Shown piece after piece: positions 1 through 6,803 of a stretch of 12,819 nt of DNA. The notes beneath the pieces are model-generated. The model searched no databases, was not told the origin of the DNA, and saw only the letters and a list, made by a program, of their open reading frames with translations. The stretch is taken from NCBI GenBank assembly GCA_009926645.1, contig RFOO01000012.1, forward strand, positions 1-12,819, written 5' to 3'. Position 1 is the first letter of the stretch. Each line of letters starts with the position of its first letter. A program made the translations under genes and the position numbers. The DNA is from a bacterium (lineage in GTDB: Bacteria; Verrucomicrobiota; Verrucomicrobiia; Opitutales; UBA953).

Positions 1-1155
1 CCCCATTAATAAATAGTCTTCTCGCCTATATCCACGACCAGCAATTTTCCCGTTCTGAGATTCCGGCAAATTAAACAACTCAGCGAATCTCTTAAGGCAG
101 GCTAAACTAAAGAACAGGAAAAGCAAAAAGGCTGCCATCCATTCAGACATGCCATTTGCAAGAGGTAACGCTCCAGCCACTGCTCGAAAAGTATAAAGTC
201 CTGCGAGCAAGAAGACATCGAATAACGGAATGCGCTTCCCGCTGAATGAATAGTAAGTGGTGATAATCCAGTAAGCCCCAATCATTGCGGCAGCTTTGTA
301 GCCCAGAGTCATCCAGCCGATAAAAATTCCAAGAAGTGGCAAAAGAGTCGCGAGCACTAAGCCTACTGGAATCGTGACGGCACCAGAGGCTAGAGGTCTA
401 TTTTTCTTGTGTGAATGCTGACGATCATTGGACAAATCCAATAAATCATTAGCCGCATAGACTCCCGAGGCGCACAATGAGAATGCAATGAACAGGGCTG
501 ATTCTATTTTTAAGATGGGGAGTGAAGTGAGTTGATGGGCTGCAGCTGCCGGAAGAAAAATTAATAAATTTTTAGCCCACTGATGAGGACGTAAAAGGCG
601 AATGATTGATTTGAGCTGATTAACGCTGTCGGGAAAGCGCTGCTCTATTTTTACCGAGCTTTTAATTTGCTTTTCGTAGTTTAATCCTGAGCCCACGAGA
701 ACAGCTGACTCGCACTCATGCCAAATTTCTAAATCAATCGCTCCATTGCCTGCGTAAGCAAATGACTGACCGCTCGCATGAGCCTTAATAGCCGCTAATT
801 TATTCTCACCCGTGAGATTGGTTTTCCCGTCGCTGGCTAAAACTTCATCAAAAAGATTTAAATGGGCAGCAATGCGTTCCGCAATTTCGCGATCCGCGCC
901 AGTTGCTAAAATGAGTTTACGCCCTGATTCTTTCTGAATTCTAAGCCAAGCAACAAAGTCTTTTCGATAAGGTAAAGCAGCAGCGGATAAATCCACCGAC
1001 TCCATAACCGCCTGCTTAAAAGGTGCTTTACCTCGAAAGAGCGCAGCGACCGCCTTGGGCCACTTATTTGGATGTAAAAGCAGGCGGATACAGGCTTCGT
1101 GCAAGGAATCGCCACGCAAAAGCGAGCCGTCTAGATCGACGTAGAGAGGGGGCAT
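1..1155 (-). CDS. HAD-UbiA fusion prenyltransferase (C-terminus cut by window edge)
   Basis: The reading frame opens at ATG 1155 and stays open to the window edge, giving 385 residues; relatives are roughly 470-490 aa, so about 100 C-terminal residues are missing. The N-terminal half is a HAD phosphatase-like domain: VDLDGS with Asp7 and Asp9, then LATGADRE, GENKLAAIKAH and AGNGAIDL. The C-terminal half is a UbiA-type membrane prenyltransferase: LRPHQWAKNLLIFLP, then the Asp-rich NDLLDLSND motif at about residues 236-244 that binds Mg-prenyl diphosphate, followed by several hydrophobic helices. This architecture resembles decaprenyl-phosphate phosphoribosyltransferase (DPPR synthase)-like proteins that make polyprenyl-phosphate sugar donors. 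That role is inferred; the acceptor and donor cannot be read from sequence. No Shine-Dalgarno sequence precedes the start. A REP-like module lies just upstream, separating it from the rest of the operon. Confidence 0.88.
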   Translation of the reverse strand, partial: MPPLYVDLDGSLLRGDSLHEACIRLLLHPNKWPKAVAALFRGKAPFKQAVMESVDLSAAALPYRKDFVAWLRIQKESGRKLILATGADREIAERIAAHLNLFDEVLASDGKTNLTGENKLAAIKAHASGQSFAYAGNGAIDLEIWHECESAVLVGSGLNYEKQIKSSVKIEQRFPDSVNQLKSIIRLLRPHQWAKNLLIFLPAAAAHQLTSLPILKIESALFIAFSLCASGVYAANDLLDLSNDRQHSHKKNRPLASGAVTIPVGLVLATLLPLLGIFIGWMTLGYKAAAMIGAYWIITTYYSFSGKRIPLFDVFLLAGLYTFRAVAGALPLANGMSEWMAAFLLFLFFSLACLKRFAELFNLPESQNGKIAGRGYRREDYLLMG

Positions 1156-1175
1156 GGGGGAATTAGGGGAAATGG

Positions 1176-1241
1176 GTAGGGACGTCACTCCGCTGACGTC
1201 CGTGAGAATGTGCAAAGGTGCAAAGGTGGGAAGGTTCAAAG
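1176..1241 (+). repeat. REP-like module C: GTAG, palindrome, octamer array
   Basis: GTAG at 1176-1179 is followed immediately by a palindrome at 1180-1201 (arms GGACGTCA and TGACGTCC, 6-nt loop) and then by five contiguous octamers at 1202-1241: GTGAGAAT, GTGCAAAG, GTGCAAAG, GTGGGAAG, GTTCAAAG. The same arrangement occurs twice near 6680-6803 in the opposite orientation. A GTAG tetranucleotide at the foot of a short palindrome is the hallmark of REP elements mobilised by RAYT (TnpA-REP) transposases; no such transposase is in the window. The 130-base gap between the UbiA and acyltransferase genes is largely this module plus G/A-rich sequence. Confidence 0.75.
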
Positions 1242-1285
1242 GCGAGGCAGAGGGGACCAGGGGAATGGGAACAAGGAAAGTAATC

Positions 1286-3217
1286 TTACTTTTCACTCTT
1301 TAATAGCGAACGAACCAAGGGAGTAATTTTAGATACGACTCTTTGCGCACCTGCATCACTTAAATGATCACCATCATAATAAAGCAGACTTCCGCCACTA
1401 ACCGCGTCTACTCTTCCATTAGTTATCGGAAACAAATCATCTACACGAACAAAAGATATAAAGTCATATTCACTTGAAATTTCTTTAAGAAACTTGTGTG
1501 CATCATACAAAGATGACTGAGTTAAAGCTGGAAAAGTAGTATCATCGAATTGCATTCGGCTTCTCCAGTTCATCCACTCATGTGCATAGATGCCAGAATA
1601 CTGAGCATAATTAATTACAGGCGGCTGACCAACTATAATAAATTTACTTTTAGGCGACAGACTATGTATCCTTTCGATTAAACGACGGACCTCATTTAAG
1701 GCCTCATGTCCTTTAATATTCTCCCACCTGGCACTTATAATGATTAACTTAGGCTGGATTTTCTCTATAAGATTTATCCTTTTTTCATAAAAGGATTTTT
1801 TTACAGAATCATAAGAGCCCAATAATTTAGAGGTTGGGGCAAGCGTCCAGCCACCCACAGCACAGACCGCTAAAGACGTATTACTTTTTTTGGCTAAGTC
1901 ATATAGCTGGCTAGCAAGAGATAAAGCATGAGAGTCTCCCAATAAAATCATTTCTGGCGACTTCGGATCACTGTTTCTGAGATAATGCCACTGAATACTT
2001 CCTTTGTTTAAACCAGTAAAAGCCCTCTGGATAAAAGGCGTTTCTCTGACAACTAAAGCATCATAAGCCTGCCCACGCCAATCTTTTTTAAATTTTTCAG
2101 GATAGAAATCAAGCCGTCCAAATGCCGAAAAAAATGAAGCCGCTATTAGTATTATTGCTCCAATAGGAGCGTAAAAATTAAAAAACCGAGGACTACGTCC
2201 CAACGGCTCTACCCATTTGTAGGAAGCAAACCCCAAACCAACACCGATTAAAATCCCAACTGTTCTTACAAATTCAACTTCGTAAAGTTTAGCAAAAAAC
2301 AGCCCAAGAACCAACATTGGCCAATGCCAAAGATAAAGAGAATAAGAAGCTTTTCCAATTAATACTGCTGGACTTGCAGAAAGTAAGTTACTTGCAACGC
2401 CACCCGAATACGAAAAAAGGATATATAAAACCGCTCCCACAATAGGAACGAGTGCAATTAAACCTGGAAAATCAGCACCGCTAGGTAAATAGAAAAAACA
2501 AATCAAAATGATAAATAAGCCTATATCAGATAAAATCTTGGCTACTTGTTTACTAAATAATCTATTAATTTTTTCTTCTGAAATTGCAATCAATGCCCCA
2601 GCAATTAGTTCCCAAGCTCTTGTAGGTAACAAATAAAAAGATGCAGATTTGTTAATTCCTGTTTGGTAAGTACACCAAAACAAACTGGTAAAAAATAATA
2701 TTACCAATAGCCATCTAGTATACTTAGCCCCTAAATTGGGCAAAGTGACTACAAGTAAAAGTGGGTAAATAAAATAAAACTGCTCTTCTACTGCAAGCGA
2801 CCAAGTATGAAGTAGAACTGTATAATCTGCAGAGGCGCCCCAATAGTCTCCTGATACTGCTAGCATACGATAATTTGCAAGAAAAGTGGAAACGGAAAAA
2901 GCCTGCTTCCCTGTATTGGAAATTAAACTTGGAAGACCTATCAAAAGAACAAAAATTAAAACTAAAATTACCATCACCGCTAAAGCAGGGAAAATTCTCT
3001 GCAATCTTCGACGCCAAAATCCTCCAAGCCAAGGCTCACCCTTTAATTGCGATGCCAAAATAATAGAGGTAATCAAATAGCCCGAAATTACAAAAAACAC
3101 ATCAACACCCATAAACCCACCAGGCAAAAACTTGGGGGCAAAGTGAAATAAAATAACTGCGCCAACTGCAACAGCCCGTAAACCATCGATTTCGGGTCGA
3201 TATGGAATTCTAGACAT
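1286..3217 (-). CDS. OafA/YrhL-type O-acyltransferase (acyltransferase-3 plus SGNH domain)
   Basis: The protein has 643 residues. The N-terminal ~370 form an acyltransferase-3 membrane domain: RPEIDGLRAVAVGAVILFH contains the family's Arg14 and His25, followed by GVDVFFVISGYLIT and HTWSLAVEEQFYFIYP, with about ten hydrophobic segments. The C-terminal ~230 residues are an SGNH esterase-like domain with GDSH at 427-430 and a DGDH block at 615-618. In characterised relatives (OafA, OatA type) the membrane domain moves an acyl group across the membrane and the SGNH domain places it on a polysaccharide hydroxyl. O-acetylation of the cluster's glycan is therefore likely; the acceptor is unknown. 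The start matches the usual N-terminus of the family, but there is no Shine-Dalgarno sequence. Composition is A+T-rich (hand-counted 60-base lines of 32-37% GC), unlike the lipid-enzyme genes nearby. Confidence 0.93.
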   Translation of the reverse strand: MSRIPYRPEIDGLRAVAVGAVILFHFAPKFLPGGFMGVDVFFVISGYLITSIILASQLKGEPWLGGFWRRRLQRIFPALAVMVILVLIFVLLIGLPSLISNTGKQAFSVSTFLANYRMLAVSGDYWGASADYTVLLHTWSLAVEEQFYFIYPLLLVVTLPNLGAKYTRWLLVILFFTSLFWCTYQTGINKSASFYLLPTRAWELIAGALIAISEEKINRLFSKQVAKILSDIGLFIILICFFYLPSGADFPGLIALVPIVGAVLYILFSYSGGVASNLLSASPAVLIGKASYSLYLWHWPMLVLGLFFAKLYEVEFVRTVGILIGVGLGFASYKWVEPLGRSPRFFNFYAPIGAIILIAASFFSAFGRLDFYPEKFKKDWRGQAYDALVVRETPFIQRAFTGLNKGSIQWHYLRNSDPKSPEMILLGDSHALSLASQLYDLAKKSNTSLAVCAVGGWTLAPTSKLLGSYDSVKKSFYEKRINLIEKIQPKLIIISARWENIKGHEALNEVRRLIERIHSLSPKSKFIIVGQPPVINYAQYSGIYAHEWMNWRSRMQFDDTTFPALTQSSLYDAHKFLKEISSEYDFISFVRVDDLFPITNGRVDAVSGGSLLYYDGDHLSDAGAQRVVSKITPLVRSLLKSEK

Positions 3218-3281
3218 TGGGATAATTAGTGTGATGTAAAATTATGTAAAAACGGTCGCAGGCACTGGAGGTACTATGGAC

Positions 3282-3301
3282 AAAAAGCAGTAAGTCTTAC
3301 T
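3282..3301 (-). terminator. weak candidate terminator after the EpsI-like gene
   Basis: On the minus strand a 5-bp A+T-rich stem with a 3-nt loop (AGTAA, GAC, TTACT) is followed after GC by five T residues. It lies in the 123-base gap between the EpsI-like gene and the acyltransferase/SGNH gene. The stem is too weak for a confident intrinsic terminator. Nothing else was recognised in this gap and no convincing promoter was seen. Confidence 0.2.
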
Positions 3302-3340
3302 ATTCATAGCTTTATCCGACCACTTTCTACTAAGACGGAC

Positions 3341-4066
3341 TCATTTCCACGCTCGGTCTTTAAAGATGCCGAGCGGCTCTAAGGCATAAAAGAGTTCTGC
3401 GTTATCGGGGTTATTTAAAAGGGACTGCATCGGCGCAAAAGAGGAAATACGGATAAACATCTGCTCGCTTTTTTGATTCAGTCCATAAGTGCGAAAATCT
3501 TTAAGCATCAAAGGCAATCGCTCAATTCGCCCTGCCATACCTTCCCGCCAACCGACTTCTTGCTCTTGATAGCGATTGGGCTGGCCGTTCACGAGATGCC
3601 AAAAAATGACATTTTGTTTTCCGCCACGTGGCATGATGTATTCGCCATATTCGTAAGGCAACAACTCACGCTTTCCTACCCTTGCACTCACACTGTAAGC
3701 ACGATCCGCCCGAAGGCATCCACTATTCACCCAACAAGAATCAGGATTATGCGTTCCGGCATCGACCACCGAGGCTTTCCCTGGCTCCCAGTAGGCAACG
3801 TAAACCAAAATTTCTGTTTTCCCTTTGGTGTATAAAAACTGTGTGGCTTGACTGTAATTTAAAGTGCCCTGCACTTCAGCCAATTGCGCCTTAGAAGTAG
3901 CAAATGGGAGAGGTTTGCGTGTCCATCCTGCAACAGATTCAGGAAATACATCCTCCAGCTTTCCTGTAAAACGCCGTGGTTGCCGCGAGAAAAATTCAAT
4001 CGCTACAATCAAAGTGATTAATCCAAGAACTAAAACACCGCCGATAAAAACAAAGAGTTTGCGCAT
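3341..4066 (-). CDS. EpsI-like exosortase-associated protein (DUF3485)
   Basis: The protein has 241 residues with a single N-terminal membrane segment at about residues 5-24. The rest is a predicted extracytoplasmic EpsI domain. Recognisable blocks are VAGWTRKPLPF at 45-55, the strand ILVYVAYW at 86-93, and HNPDSCWVNSGC at 106-117, which matches the family's HxPxxC...G block. EpsI proteins accompany exosortases, the membrane transpeptidase-like enzymes that process PEP-CTERM-type anchored proteins, usually next to exopolysaccharide genes. The exosortase itself is not in this window, so the pairing is inferred. The gene begins 4 bases after the NeuD-type stop, so it is co-transcribed with the acyl-transfer genes. 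Assignment to the family is good; molecular function is poorly known. Confidence 0.8.
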   Translation of the reverse strand: MRKLFVFIGGVLVLGLITLIVAIEFFSRQPRRFTGKLEDVFPESVAGWTRKPLPFATSKAQLAEVQGTLNYSQATQFLYTKGKTEILVYVAYWEPGKASVVDAGTHNPDSCWVNSGCLRADRAYSVSARVGKRELLPYEYGEYIMPRGGKQNVIFWHLVNGQPNRYQEQEVGWREGMAGRIERLPLMLKDFRTYGLNQKSEQMFIRISSFAPMQSLLNNPDNAELFYALEPLGIFKDRAWK

Positions 4067-4070
4067 AGTC

Positions 4071-4697
4071 TTAGATCAAGCGGGCCGGATTGCCCGCTAC
4101 AGTAGAGCCCTCTTTAACATCAGAAAAGACTGTCGCCCCCGCAGCAACCGTACTCTCGCGTCCAACTTTAATACGTGGAATAATCGAAGCACGACTACCC
4201 AAAAAAACTTTTTCGCCAATTTCCACCAATCCAGTGATATCGGCATGAGAACTTACCGTCGACCATGAGCCGATAACGACATCGTGTCCAACCGTCGACC
4301 CAAGATTGAAAACACAAAAATCGCCGACCTGAATATCGCAGGTAAGGACAACTCTTGGACAAAGAACAACGCCGCGACCAAGTCGCACCCTTTGCCCAAC
4401 GACACAAGTGGGGTGAATAAAATTCAAGAAAACAGCACCTGCTTTTATGAGCGGAGAAATTAATTTCTCTTTCACCTTAGGAGAGCCTAAACCACAAAGA
4501 TAAACGGTTTCAGAGGATACCTGATGTCCAGATAGAGGCAAAACAGGAGCAAAATTACCGAACGCCTTTAAGGCATCGGAATTATCATCCAAAAAACCTG
4601 CAAACAACCAAGCTGAGTTAAAGTCTGGGTGTTGCTGAATCCAGGAATGTAATTCCCTGCCAAATCCACCAGCGCCCACGATATAAAGTTTTTTCAT
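4071..4697 (-). CDS. NeuD/PglD-type sugar acyltransferase (left-handed beta-helix)
   Basis: The protein has 208 residues, usual for the family. The N-terminal ~75 residues form a Rossmann-like sugar-nucleotide-binding domain beginning KKLYIVGAGGFGREL, with FLDDNS at 35-40. From about residue 95 the chain shows hexapeptide repeats of a left-handed beta-helix (VVGQRVRLGRGVVL, TVGHDVVIGSWS, VAAGATVFSDV) and ends with GNPARLI. His138 in TVGHD lies where PglD-type enzymes keep the catalytic base. Family members transfer acetyl or other short acyl groups from CoA or ACP to a sugar amine or hydroxyl. The start ATG overlaps the ACP1 stop by 4 bases (ATGA), so acyl-ACP1 is an attractive donor, although acetyl-CoA cannot be excluded. 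The sugar substrate is unknown. Confidence 0.87.
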   Translation of the reverse strand: MKKLYIVGAGGFGRELHSWIQQHPDFNSAWLFAGFLDDNSDALKAFGNFAPVLPLSGHQVSSETVYLCGLGSPKVKEKLISPLIKAGAVFLNFIHPTCVVGQRVRLGRGVVLCPRVVLTCDIQVGDFCVFNLGSTVGHDVVIGSWSTVSSHADITGLVEIGEKVFLGSRASIIPRIKVGRESTVAAGATVFSDVKEGSTVAGNPARLI

Positions 4698-4924
4698 GAA
4701 GAGGAAGGAAGGTGACTTAATAATTCACGCAATGTGCGGCAGGATCTAACCTGATCACCGGTTAGCGATAATTGATGGACGTGCTCAAAATGTGAAAGGG
4801 TAAGCAAAACCGTCAGTGAGTCCCACTGAGCCAAAGAGGCCAAAGGGGTATCGAGTTCTGCTTTACTTAAAGCATCAACATCGGCTTTGAGAGCAGCGAG
4901 TTCTTGGCTAAAATCGAGGGCCAT
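4694..4924 (-). CDS. acyl carrier protein (ACP1)
   Basis: This 76-residue protein has the size and helical pattern of an acyl carrier protein. The phosphopantetheine site is in LAQWDSLTVL, with Ser36 as the attachment residue, and the tail TGDQVRSCRTLRELLSHL matches the last ACP helix. It is not the housekeeping AcpP, which has a conserved acidic helix II after DSL; here that helix is TVLLTLSHFEHVH. Its start overlaps the KAS III stop by one base (TAATG), and its stop overlaps the NeuD-type start by 4 bases. It therefore sits physically between the enzyme that would extend an acyl chain and the one that would transfer it, consistent with a dedicated carrier. No Shine-Dalgarno sequence is visible, so translation probably depends on coupling. 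Confidence 0.85.
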   Translation of the reverse strand: MALDFSQELAALKADVDALSKAELDTPLASLAQWDSLTVLLTLSHFEHVHQLSLTGDQVRSCRTLRELLSHLPSSS

Positions 4925-5997
4925 TATTTTTCGGAGATAGATACAATGGGCAGGGCTTCGAATGGACCTATTTCACCAGCAAAAGCTGCCCATGACAACC
5001 CCACACCAAAGCCACAGCCCACTGTTTTCAAAGATTTCTCTCGTAACTTATCGGCTAAAGCATCGCAAATCACGGCGGGAATCGAAGCCGAGCTCTGATT
5101 GCCAAATTTACTAAATGCGTCTGCAGGCACCTGAGAAACCTTAAAGCCACATTTGGCGGCCAAAGTTTCGACCATAAATTTATTTGCCTGATGTAAAATG
5201 AGTGCATCGCAATCCGCTGGGGTGAGATTTGCTGATATCATGACCGCCTGAATCGCGCTCGGCACTTCACGTAGCGAGAAATTGAAAACTTCTGCTCCAT
5301 CCATCTGTAAATTTTCAGCGTGGTGAATATTGCCATCAGGTAATTTGATTTCTCGTCTCGTTTCAGGGGAAATCGGCTGACGGGCACCACCTGCTGGAAC
5401 TTTAACTGCTGCGCCACCTTTACCATCAGTGCCAAAAACAAAATGCATGACTTGATGACTTCCGGAACGTTCAACTAGGGTAGCCGAGCCAGCGTCTCCA
5501 AAAATAGGGTCAATCGAGCGGTCTTGCGGGTGTGTGAGTCGACTCAGTGTATCGCCTGCACACAAGAGAACTCGCCCAGCACCAGCGTGAGTGCATAAAA
5601 GCGCTGCTTGGTGAAGTCCATAAACCCAGCCGGAACAGCCAAGTGCTAAATCAAAAGCCATCGCCCCCTTGTTTAATCCTAAACGGCCATGTAAGAGTGA
5701 AGCGTTGTTCGGCTGAGAGTGATCGGGTGTTTGAGTAACAAAAATAATTGCATCGATGGAAGAGACCTCGATGCCCGTTGCTTTGAGCAATCGCTGAGCT
5801 GCCTTTTCACAAAGGTCGAGAGCTGTGATTTTTGGTTCAGCCGTTTTACGAATTTTAAATCCGATTGTGCGACTTAAACGATCCAGCGTTTCTTGTCCAA
5901 TACCTTGGGCTTTCCCTTCGGCAATAAAGTCACGAGTGATTGAGCCAGTCGTGACGGCAATCCCCGCAATGCGGAAATGGGAGAGGGAGGAGTGCAT
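4924..5997 (-). CDS. 3-oxoacyl-ACP synthase III (KAS III, FabH-like)
   Basis: The protein has 357 residues, slightly longer than classical FabH. It has the complete Cys-His-Asn triad: Cys121 in LALGCSGWVYGL, His269 in ALILHQANKF and Asn300 in SKFGNQSSASIP. The thiolase-fold landmarks IIFVTQTPDHSQP (85-97), FGDAGSATLV (166-175) and GCGFGVGLSW (327-336) are also present. It should catalyse decarboxylative condensation of an acyl primer with malonyl-ACP to give a 3-ketoacyl-ACP. Its neighbours (ACP1, the NeuD-type transferase and, across the inserted cassette, a ligase and a ketoreductase) suggest a special acyl group rather than bulk fatty acids. The sequence just upstream of its ATG is repeat DNA with no Shine-Dalgarno or clear promoter, so how it is expressed after the interruption is unclear. 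Confidence 0.93.
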   Translation of the reverse strand: MHSSLSHFRIAGIAVTTGSITRDFIAEGKAQGIGQETLDRLSRTIGFKIRKTAEPKITALDLCEKAAQRLLKATGIEVSSIDAIIFVTQTPDHSQPNNASLLHGRLGLNKGAMAFDLALGCSGWVYGLHQAALLCTHAGAGRVLLCAGDTLSRLTHPQDRSIDPIFGDAGSATLVERSGSHQVMHFVFGTDGKGGAAVKVPAGGARQPISPETRREIKLPDGNIHHAENLQMDGAEVFNFSLREVPSAIQAVMISANLTPADCDALILHQANKFMVETLAAKCGFKVSQVPADAFSKFGNQSSASIPAVICDALADKLREKSLKTVGCGFGVGLSWAAFAGEIGPFEALPIVSISEK

Positions 5998-6003
5998 GGA
6001 TTT

Positions 6004-6037
6004 AGTGGGCGGGTGGACTGGTGGACCAGTGGGCGGG
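6004..6037. repeat. G-rich direct repeat with central dyad
   Basis: The 10-mer AGTGGGCGGG occurs at 6004-6013 and again at 6028-6037. Between and overlapping them is a dyad, ACTGGT-GG-ACCAGT, at 6017-6030. It lies 7 bases upstream of the KAS III start codon, within the repeat-rich gap. Function unknown; it may be the edge of the inserted cassette. Confidence 0.6.
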
Positions 6038-6053
6038 GATTAAGAAAAAGGCA

Positions 6054-6090
6054 GTGCTAAGGTGCAAAAGTGCAAAGGTGCAAAAGTGAG
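6054..6090 (+). repeat. octamer array, left side of four-helix-bundle gene
   Basis: Contiguous octamers GTGCTAAG, GTGCAAAA, GTGCAAAG and GTGCAAAA, then GTGAG. Positions 6062-6084 are an exact reverse complement of 6690-6712, and the match extends to 26 of 27 bases (6062-6088 against 6686-6712). No GTAG-palindrome is attached to this copy. The following stretch, 6091-6251, is unremarkable A+T-rich sequence; only a poor promoter candidate (TTGACG at 6221) was seen. Confidence 0.8.
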
Positions 6091-6712
6091 ACCGACCACG
6101 AAGGCCATAAAAATCTAAATATTAGGGCACAAAACAGCAGCGATGGAAGCCAATGAGGCCAAATTGAATATAAAGAATAACACCTAAGTGTGAGTGAGCA
6201 AACAATGATTAGGTCAGTATTTGACGGGGTAATTGCTAATTAGACTTTAAGGTGATGACTACTTTCACTAAATTTGAAGAAATTGAGGCCTGGAAAAGTG
6301 CTGAAAAAATTGTGGTAAAAATTTATGCCATACTTAAATTAAGTTCCGCTAGTAAAGATTGGGCTTTTCGTGATCAAATCCAACGCGCTGCGGTTTCAAT
6401 TATGTGCAATATTGCTGAAGGCTTTGAGAGCCGTTCGGATCGAACTTTTTACGACATGCTTCGAAGATCTAAAGGCTCCTGTGGCGAAGTAAGAACGCTT
6501 TTATACATTTCACAACAAGTAGGGTATATTAATCCCAAAGATTACAATGAAATCAGGACTCTCTGCATAACCTGCTCTTCACAACTCAGTAATTTGATGG
6601 CTCATTTAGAAAGAACCCGAGAAGAAATCTCGTCTCGCAGAAAATGGGGCTCCGCCAAAAATTAATCCCACTGCCTTCACTTTTCCACCTTTGCACCTTT
6701 GCACTTTTGCAC
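6062..6712 (+). mobile_element. candidate passenger cassette: four-helix-bundle gene between inverted repeats
   Basis: A 651-base segment is bounded by a perfect 23-bp inverted repeat made of GTGCAAAR octamers and contains a single gene of the S23/IVP family on the strand opposite to the surrounding operon. It separates genes that belong together functionally (ligase and dehydrogenase on one side, KAS III and ACP on the other). No transposase is inside and no target-site duplication was identified, so mobility is an inference from the layout. The inverted repeat may simply reflect two octamer arrays in opposite orientation. Confidence 0.4.
6252..6665 (+). CDS. four-helix-bundle protein, 23S rRNA intervening-sequence (S23/IVP) family
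   Basis: The protein has 137 residues, all predicted helical. It carries the family signature: FEEIEAWKSAEKIV near the N-terminus, FRDQIQRAAVSIMCNIAEGFESRS in the middle (the Q-I-x-R-A-x-x-S-I-x-x-N-I-A-E-G pattern), and SKGSCGEVRTLLYIS. Homologues are encoded inside intervening sequences of 23S rRNA genes in Leptospira and Coxiella, and the accessory Avd protein of diversity-generating retroelements shares the fold. Here there is no rRNA gene and no reverse transcriptase. The frame starts at GTG 6252, but ATG 6255 is equally possible, and AAGG lies very close upstream of it. The gene is on the plus strand in the middle of a minus-strand operon and is bracketed by octamer arrays. Biochemical function is unknown; nucleic-acid binding is plausible. 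Confidence 0.9.
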   Translation: MMTTFTKFEEIEAWKSAEKIVVKIYAILKLSSASKDWAFRDQIQRAAVSIMCNIAEGFESRSDRTFYDMLRRSKGSCGEVRTLLYISQQVGYINPKDYNEIRTLCITCSSQLSNLMAHLERTREEISSRRKWGSAKN

Positions 6713-6737
6713 GGACGCCACGGAGTGGCGCCCCTAC
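6673..6737 (-). repeat. REP-like module A: GTAG, palindrome, octamer array
   Basis: Read on the minus strand: GTAG (6737-6734), a 21-nt palindrome (6733-6713) with arms GGGCGCCA and TGGCGTCC and loop CTCCG, then octamers GTGCAAAA, GTGCAAAG, GTGCAAAG, GTGGAAAA and the degenerate GTGAAGGC down to 6673. The third base pair of the stem is a G-T (G-U in RNA) wobble. It begins just 7 bases after the four-helix-bundle stop codon. Confidence 0.75.
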
Positions 6738-6746
6738 CCAACCCGT

Positions 6747-6803
6747 CCTCCCACCTTCCCACTTTTGCACTTTTGCACGGACGCCACGGAGTGGCGTCCC
6801 TAC
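6747..6803 (-). repeat. REP-like module B, overlapping the ligase stop codon
   Basis: Read on the minus strand: GTAG (6803-6800), a perfect 8-bp-arm palindrome (6799-6779; arms GGACGCCA and TGGCGTCC, loop CTCCG), then octamers GTGCAAAA, GTGCAAAA, GTGGGAAG and GTGGGAGG to 6747. It is a direct tandem copy of module A with a start-to-start distance of 66 bases. The TAG of its GTAG is the stop codon of the acyl ligase gene. Confidence 0.78.

Noticed and set aside
3350..3375. Hairpin with 7-bp arms CGCTCGG/CCGAGCG across the 3' end of the EpsI-like gene, considered as a terminator
   Set aside because: It lies inside the coding sequence and is not followed by a T run in either direction.
6221..6249. 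TTGACG as a -35 box for the four-helix-bundle gene
   Set aside because: At 16-18-base spacing only ACTTTA-like sequence is present, a poor -10 match, and it would lie practically on the start codon.
6690..6778. Short spaced repeats considered as a CRISPR array
   Set aside because: Units are contiguous octamers and two hairpins without unique spacers of constant length.
5998..6799. Diversity-generating retroelement, because the four-helix-bundle family shares a fold with Avd
   Set aside because: No reverse transcriptase, template repeat or variable repeat is present in the window.
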